This document shows positions 59,275 to 64,000 of a stretch of DNA of 64,000 bases, in pieces. Both the position numbers and the translations under genes were made by a program. Position 1 is the stretch's first letter. Every line of letters begins with the position of its first letter. The notes beneath the pieces were generated by a model, which worked only from the letters and a program-made list of their open reading frames with translations, was not told the origin of the DNA and made no database searches. Origin of the DNA: Methanothrix harundinacea (lineage in GTDB: Archaea > Halobacteriota > Methanosarcinia > Methanotrichales > Methanotrichaceae); NCBI GenBank assembly GCA_002506535.1, contig DAXT01000023.1, positions 1-64,000 on the forward strand. The letters run 5' to 3'.

Positions 59275-59729
59275 TGGCGAGCTTCACGATGAGGGCGATA
59301 GCCTCCCCGGAGAGCCTCGCCGAGATCAGCCGGTTCATCCTGGAGGCCGTCAGGGGATCAGACCTAGACGAGAGGGAGGCGTTCCACCTGATGATGGCGG
59401 CGGACGAGGCCTGCACCAACATAATAAAGTACGGCAGATCCGGGGATATCGAGATAAAGTGCGATGTAGAGGATGGAAAGGTCGAGGTGGAGATCGTCGA
59501 CGACGGCGTCCCCTTCGACCCCCTAAAAGCTCCGCCACCGGATATCGACGGACCTCTGGAGGAACGGAAGGTCGGCGGCCTTGGGATATACTTCATAAGA
59601 GCCCTCACCGACTATCTCAGATACGAACGGCGGGGTGGAAAGAACGTCCTCACCATGACCGTCATTCACAGCTCCGGGGCGGATCCTGCAGATAGATGCC
59701 GCCATCTCAATGGTCGAAGTGGAGCCTGA
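59271..59729 (+). CDS. RsbW-like HATPase serine kinase
   Basis: The 152-residue GHKL kinase has an intact N-box (ADEACTNIIKYG, Glu46 and Asn50), the G1 box (DDGVPFDP near 84) and G2 box (GGLGIYFIRALTD near 108-120). These are the complete active-site features of RsbW/SpoIIAB kinases, which phosphorylate STAS antagonists. In bacteria RsbW holds a sigma factor; archaea have none, so its binding target is unknown. Its 3' end overlaps the convergent permease gene by 23 bases. Confidence 0.9.
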   Translation: MMASFTMRAIASPESLAEISRFILEAVRGSDLDEREAFHLMMAADEACTNIIKYGRSGDIEIKCDVEDGKVEVEIVDDGVPFDPLKAPPPDIDGPLEERKVGGLGIYFIRALTDYLRYERRGGKNVLTMTVIHSSGADPADRCRHLNGRSGA

Positions 59730-61407
59730 CGCGGCATACCCCGTCCTTCGATTCCACCTTCACCGAGTCGGCGTACCTCCTGATCATGAAGCCCGAGAAG
59801 ACGGCTCCCTCCTCCAGGAGGTCATCATCCCCCGGCCTCACCGATGGAAGAACCGGTGGCTCTCCCTCATACCGGGCCTCGACCTCCAGGTTGAACTCGT
59901 CGAAGGCCACCTCCATCTCGACCTTTCCCTCCGCGAGCCCCGACGATGTGACCGCCTCGAAGAGCTCGTTGATCGCCGATACCGCCCTGTAGATCACCTC
60001 TCTCCTGGCACCCCAGGCCGCCCCCTGCCTCTCCATGAAGTTGAAGATCGAATCGGAGCCGTCTACGCCGGGGGTGAGGACGAACCTCTCTCTCTTAGCG
60101 ACTCCTATCCGAAAGAGTAGGTTTAAGAGGACCGCCAGGACCGCCGCGAGGGAGAGGGATGAGCTGAAGATGGGGGCGAGGAGGTGGGGGACGTTATCGT
60201 AAAGGCCCGGGACGGCGTCTACGGAGAGCCCCATGATGAGGGGTATCCCTACGAGGAAGGTCCTTCTGGCGTCGAGCATCCTCGACATTATTATCTGAAA
60301 TCCGGCGATTATCATGAAGCTGACGGAGAATATCAGGGTCGCCCCCATCACCGGCATAGGCATCACCACGAAGACCATGGCGAGCTTGGGGAGGAAGGCG
60401 AGGGCGATGAGAATCCCGCCGATGGCGAAGGCGATCCTTCTGCTGGTGGCCCCCGTCCCTATCGATAGGCCGATGTTGCTGGAAGAGGTGGACTGGCCCA
60501 TCGTCCCTGCCAGGCCGCCGAAGATGGCGCTCATGCCGTCGGCGAGGATCCCCTGGCCTACGTTCCTCATATCGGTCCGTTTCCATTCGACGTCGTTTAT
60601 CTTCTGGCAGGTGGTAATGTCGCCGACGGTCTTGAGGGAGGAGCAGGTTATCGCTATCAGAAATGGGAGGAGGAGGACGGGATCGAAGGCCCATCCGAAG
60701 TGGTCGAGGTCGGGGGCCGCCAGGATCGGCGCCTCGTTGAAGAGAGAGAGGTGGCCGGCGTCGAGGATCCCAAGGCCGATGGAGGCGATGTAGCCGCAGA
60801 TCATCCCCACCAGGACCGAGTAGAGCCTCAGCTTCCCCCGGGACCAGACGGTAATCCCCACCATCGTCCCCAGGGTGACGAGGGCCACCGCCAGCTCAGG
60901 AAGCTCGGTTACCGCCTCACTGCCGTTGCGGCCCATGAAGTTTGTGAGGGCGACGGGGATGACGGATATCCCCACCATCGCCACCACAAGACCCGTCACC
61001 TCTGGAGGGAAGAGGACCCGCAGCCTGTGCATCACCCGGGATAGGAGGACCTCGAAGAGGCCGGCGACGGCGGTCATACCGAATACGAGGTGGAGGCCGC
61101 CGACGGACGCCGCCAGGAGGGAGGCGGAGAGGAAGGACGGACCGCAGAGGGAGGGGCAGAGGTACCCCGAGCCTATACCCTTCCAGTTGAGGGCGTGGAG
61201 GATCGTCCCCACCCCGGCGGCCAGCATCGCCATGCTGACCATGAACTCCGCCTGCTGGGGGGTTCCGCCTATCGACCTCACTATCACTACCGGAAAGATG
61301 AGGGCTATGGATATGAGGAAGACGTGCTGCAGCCCCAGGAGAAGCTTCGTCATCAGGGGCGGATCTTCGTCGACGGCGTAGATCAGGTCCGCAGGTCTCT
61401 TGGCCAT
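59707..61407 (-). CDS. NCS2 nucleobase (xanthine/uracil) permease with a RsbW-like C-terminal domain
   Basis: The protein of about 566 residues has an N-terminal start AKRPADLIYAVDEDPP and 13-14 membrane spans of the NCS2 family (GIGSGYLCPSLCGPSF, GMSAIFGGLAGTMGQSTSSSNIGLS in parts). Normally such permeases end at about 450 residues. The last 100 or so (about 465-566) read like a GHKL kinase: AINELFEAV (N-box position, Asn lost), YEGEPPVLP and GAVFSGFMIRRYADSVKVES, aligning with GGLGIYFIRALTDYLRYER of the neighbouring RsbW. ATG 61405-61407 is the start that fits the family; the frame runs 23 codons further. It is convergent with the RsbW gene. Confidence 0.85.
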   Translation of the reverse strand: MAKRPADLIYAVDEDPPLMTKLLLGLQHVFLISIALIFPVVIVRSIGGTPQQAEFMVSMAMLAAGVGTILHALNWKGIGSGYLCPSLCGPSFLSASLLAASVGGLHLVFGMTAVAGLFEVLLSRVMHRLRVLFPPEVTGLVVAMVGISVIPVALTNFMGRNGSEAVTELPELAVALVTLGTMVGITVWSRGKLRLYSVLVGMICGYIASIGLGILDAGHLSLFNEAPILAAPDLDHFGWAFDPVLLLPFLIAITCSSLKTVGDITTCQKINDVEWKRTDMRNVGQGILADGMSAIFGGLAGTMGQSTSSSNIGLSIGTGATSRRIAFAIGGILIALAFLPKLAMVFVVMPMPVMGATLIFSVSFMIIAGFQIIMSRMLDARRTFLVGIPLIMGLSVDAVPGLYDNVPHLLAPIFSSSLSLAAVLAVLLNLLFRIGVAKRERFVLTPGVDGSDSIFNFMERQGAAWGARREVIYRAVSAINELFEAVTSSGLAEGKVEMEVAFDEFNLEVEARYEGEPPVLPSVRPGDDDLLEEGAVFSGFMIRRYADSVKVESKDGVCRVRLHFDH

Positions 61408-61580
61408 TATAGCTCCCAACTCTTTGAAGGTCGTCCCGGATAGATAACTGACCAATTTTATCAACGTACCGGTCAAAGGATGATGCTCTAGCCGGATCGG
61501 CCGAGGGGACGCCTCTCTCCTCGATCTGCTGCCGGTGACCCGGGGATCTTTGCCGATCCCGGCCGGCCCATCGAGATCTG

Positions 61581-61588
61581 TTTTATAC
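61581..61588 (+). promoter_or_regulatory. TATA box for the secreted protein pair
   Basis: TTTTATAC lies 33-40 bases before ATG 61621. Confidence 0.55.
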
Positions 61589-61620
61589 CAGCAACATAAT
61601 ACGTCCCCTGGCAGGATAAA

Positions 61621-62316
61621 ATGGCTGGATCGCTGGTGAGCTATACCGGAGCGAATCAGAAGGTTGTGCTGTTGACCATATCGTTGGCGCTCATCTCGGG
61701 GGTATCAGATTGCGCCGAGGTGAACGACCTGTGGCTCCTCATCTCCAGCTACGAGGATATCGGGATAACCGTCCACGACCTCGCCTTCTTCCTCGCGACC
61801 CACGGCTTCAACGCCACCCCGGAGAGGGGCTACGTGACGGTGACCTTCTCCGACGGCGAGAGGAGCTACCTGACGCCCAACGGCGCCGCCCCGAGGCTCG
61901 CAGACCTCTGGGCGGAGCCGCCGACCCCGACGGGGCCGGTGAGGGTGATCGTCCCCGACGCCATCCAGAGGAACGCGACATACGAGAGGACCGATAACAA
62001 CAGGTTCATCAGAGAGGTGACCCGGCGCGCCATCTTTCCCGTAACCCCCCTGGGGATGTGTTACGACGGATCGAAGAAGCTGGCGGATACCTACGAAAGT
62101 TTCAATTATAGAGTAAGATATATGTACGATCCTAGCGAATGGGACTGGCAGGGACACCTCTGGGTTATAATCGAAGACGACGGCCGACCGGATCTATGGA
62201 TCGCCGTCGATAGCTACTACGGCGTCATGATAGACGACGAATACTACTCCGCACCATACAGCTTCGAGGGTTTCGAAAACTTAGACTCGATAAACCCGAA
62301 ATGGAGACTGGGATGA
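61621..62316 (+). CDS. Secreted protein with a transglutaminase-like Cys-His-Asp arrangement
   Basis: The 231-residue protein has an N-terminal hydrophobic signal (VVLLTISLALISGVSDC, about 15-31). The later part has a possible papain/transglutaminase-like triad: Cys in GMCYDGSKKLADTY near 142, His in GHLWVIIEDD near 171 and Asp in IAVDSYYG near 185, in the correct order and spacing for the transglutaminase-like fold. I see no known family name. Its stop overlaps the next frame, so the following gene is probably coupled. Confidence 0.6.
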   Translation: MAGSLVSYTGANQKVVLLTISLALISGVSDCAEVNDLWLLISSYEDIGITVHDLAFFLATHGFNATPERGYVTVTFSDGERSYLTPNGAAPRLADLWAEPPTPTGPVRVIVPDAIQRNATYERTDNNRFIREVTRRAIFPVTPLGMCYDGSKKLADTYESFNYRVRYMYDPSEWDWQGHLWVIIEDDGRPDLWIAVDSYYGVMIDDEYYSAPYSFEGFENLDSINPKWRLG

Positions 62317-62381
62317 CAAGCTACACCAGAAACCCCGTAATCGCAGTCAGATATAGCCGAAGATTCAGCGAGAGGTTCGAG

Positions 62382-63548
62382 ATGAAAAAAATCCGCATTC
62401 CGATATCAAAGTCAATAAAATTTATAGCAGTCGTATCGCTCATCCTCCTCCTTTCTGGAGACGGTTCAGTCGGTGATGAGACTCTATCGGTATCCGATAG
62501 GGCCGATCTGAGATCTGCCGACCTCTCAGGCCTCGACCTCAGCGGCACCAATTTGAACCAGTCTGATCTATCCGGCGCAGATCTCACCGGGACGGATCTA
62601 CAGAGCGCTTACCTCATATCCGCGTGGCTCTCCGGCGCAAATCTCACCAAAGCCAACCTCGCAGCGGCTGACCTCTCGGGGGCGGACCTATCGGAGGCCG
62701 ACCTCTCGGAGGCCGACCTCTCGGAGGCGAAGCTCTGGGGGGCGAAGCTCTCGGAGGCCAACCTGAGAGATGCCACCATGATCAAGGCAGATCTGACCAG
62801 AGCCGACCTGACCGACGCCGACCTCACGGGGGCGGATCTGACCAACGCGCGGCTATTCCGGACAGACCTCACAGGAGCGACGATGATCGGTGTCTACCTC
62901 ATCGGTGGCAACTTCGTCGGAGCCCATATGAACTGGGCGGAGATGAGGGGAAGCTACCTCAACCGCGGCCAGTTCTCCAGGGCCGAGTTCTACGGGACAG
63001 ACCTGTCGGGCTCTGACCTCTCGGACTCAGACTTTTCCAGGGCGTACCTCATGAGGGCCGACATCACCGATGCGAACCTCAACTGGGCCCTCTTCGCTTA
63101 CGCCGACCTGACGGAGGCGAAACTGGCTCGATCTACCCTACGGGGGACGAAGCTATCCTACGCCGACCTCACCGGGGCCGACCTCTCGGGGGCGGACCTC
63201 ACCGATGCGGACCTCACCGCCGTCCGGCTGATAAAATCGAATCTGAGCGACGCCAAGCTGGGGAGGGCCTACCTCCAGGGGCTCGACCTGCGGGGCGTCG
63301 ATCTCTCGGGGGCTTTTCTTAGGGACGCCACCATCGACAGGACGTACCTCACCAACGCCAACCTCACCGGCGCCGACCTCCGGGGAGCCACCCTGTCGTC
63401 GGTGGAGATGACGGGGGCCGACCTCTCGGGGGCGAACCTCATCCGGGCGAAGGTCGACCAGTTCACTTTGTTCTCCCTTTCCAGGGCGAATCTGGAGGGA
63501 GCCCTCATTGACGAAGAGCTGAAAAGAGAGATCGAAGCGATAGGATGA
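62382..63548 (+). CDS. Secreted pentapeptide-repeat protein
   Basis: The protein of about 388 residues has a signal sequence (FIAVVSLILLLSGDGSVG, about 14-31) followed by about 65 pentapeptide repeats of the A(D/N)Lxx type (ADLSGADLSEADLSEADL and so on) forming a right-handed quadrilateral helix. It has no other domain. Such proteins mimic DNA or act as scaffolds; secretion favours a surface role. ATG 62382 is chosen for its signal peptide. An in-frame ATG at 62313 overlaps the previous stop (ATGA) and is an alternative. Confidence 0.85.
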   Translation: MKKIRIPISKSIKFIAVVSLILLLSGDGSVGDETLSVSDRADLRSADLSGLDLSGTNLNQSDLSGADLTGTDLQSAYLISAWLSGANLTKANLAAADLSGADLSEADLSEADLSEAKLWGAKLSEANLRDATMIKADLTRADLTDADLTGADLTNARLFRTDLTGATMIGVYLIGGNFVGAHMNWAEMRGSYLNRGQFSRAEFYGTDLSGSDLSDSDFSRAYLMRADITDANLNWALFAYADLTEAKLARSTLRGTKLSYADLTGADLSGADLTDADLTAVRLIKSNLSDAKLGRAYLQGLDLRGVDLSGAFLRDATIDRTYLTNANLTGADLRGATLSSVEMTGADLSGANLIRAKVDQFTLFSLSRANLEGALIDEELKREIEAIG

Positions 63549-63630
63549 TGGGATGATTGGAGGGTCGGATCAAAGCGACCCTTTTTATCCTATATTTTTC
63601 ACCATTAAAAAAGGCGCCGACGCCCCCAGC

Positions 63631-64000
63631 CTAAACCTCCCGGCCGAGGAGGGCCCGATAGCTCATGAAAGGCTTCTCGTCGAGGGTGACGGCGCCCCTG
63701 GAGCCATGGATCTCGAAGGGAGCCGCACAGACCATCGTCCCTATCATCTCTTCGCATTCGAAGTCGCTGTAGTAGTTGGAGAGCCACCTGTTGCCGCCGT
63801 TGTCCCTGCCGCTGAACTTGTTGTTATCGATCAGGACGTTGGACATGACGAGGTTGAAGACCCCATCGAAGATATATACGCCTCCGAGCCCCGATTCTCT
63901 TATCAGGTTCAGCATCAATAGGTTCTGGTCGGAGTGGTCGAGGACCTGAACCCCGTACTCGCCGCTCCTCTCGATGTCGTTGCCGGAGACGACGGTGCCG
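63631..64000 (-). CDS. NosD-like beta-helix protein, 3' part (runs off the window)
   Basis: The minus-strand frame is open from the window end to TGA/TAA at 63631. It encodes GTVVSGNDIERSGEYGVQVLD, SDQNLLMLNLIRES and GGVYIFDGVFNLVMSN, then NRWLSNYYSDFECEE. These are PbH1/NosD repeats with the usual ending of such methanogen surface proteins. The 5' part lies beyond 64000. Confidence 0.7.
   Translation of the reverse strand, partial: GTVVSGNDIERSGEYGVQVLDHSDQNLLMLNLIRESGLGGVYIFDGVFNLVMSNVLIDNNKFSGRDNGGNRWLSNYYSDFECEEMIGTMVCAAPFEIHGSRGAVTLDEKPFMSYRALLGREV

Overview
The window reads as the chromosome of a GC-rich methanogenic archaeon, most likely a Methanothrix/Methanosaeta-type member of the Methanosarcinales. 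Supporting genes are a cysteate synthase (the Methanosarcinales and Methanomicrobiales route to coenzyme M), the siroheme-dependent heme genes (AhbA/B-like and AhbD-like), archaeal Kae1, Cdc48, the wyosine enzyme Taw1, an archaeal SLC12-type cotransporter, archaeal TATA boxes ahead of many genes, and a tRNA-Trp whose intron is a box C/D guide RNA. The genus is inferred from gene content only.

Layout. 1-1.9 kb is an AT-rich island with a ParA ATPase and a RelA/SpoT synthetase, ending against kae1. 1.9-22.8 kb is mostly housekeeping: kae1, purD, glnA, tRNA-Lys and intron-containing tRNA-Trp, nfo, a response regulator, taw1, a surface beta-helix protein, a cold-shock protein, a four-gene minus-strand run (ATP-citrate lyase aclA-aclB, an aconitase-family large subunit, a PHP protein), a membrane-anchored STAND/TPR protein beside tRNA-Pro, a DUF5350-like gene with thiI, and rubrerythrin. 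22.8-27.4 kb is a decayed accessory zone: a transposase remnant, REP-like hairpins, two degenerate copies of an acetyltransferase gene in a direct repeat, and a large AT-rich PHP-SMC ATPase (TrlF type). 27.4-47.9 kb holds a HAD phosphatase, a ZIP transporter, Cdc48, a sorbosone-dehydrogenase-like protein, a GH13 glycosidase, heme genes with asd, two convergent CLC channels, an acyl-CoA synthetase and an SLC12 cotransporter. 48.6-52.1 kb is a tightly packed cysteate synthase / ABC ATPase / P-loop GTPase / Fe-S protein run. 52.4-55.2 kb is a three-gene cassette around a divergent PolB2-like DNA polymerase. 55.5-61.4 kb carries the most striking set. 61.6-64 kb encodes secreted proteins.

The set at 55.5-61.4 kb resembles a complete bacterial partner-switching module (STAS antagonist, membrane SpoIIE/RsbU phosphatase, RsbW kinase). 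It sits in an organism whose transcription should be sigma-factor-free. Upstream is a metallo-beta-lactamase protein with a degenerate kinase-like tail. Facing it is a nucleobase (NCS2) permease that carries its own degenerate RsbW-like tail. The natural inference is that the switch acts on something other than a sigma factor, possibly the permease.

Short tandem repeats of 9-17 bp recur between genes. All assignments come from reading motifs by eye; no database search was possible.
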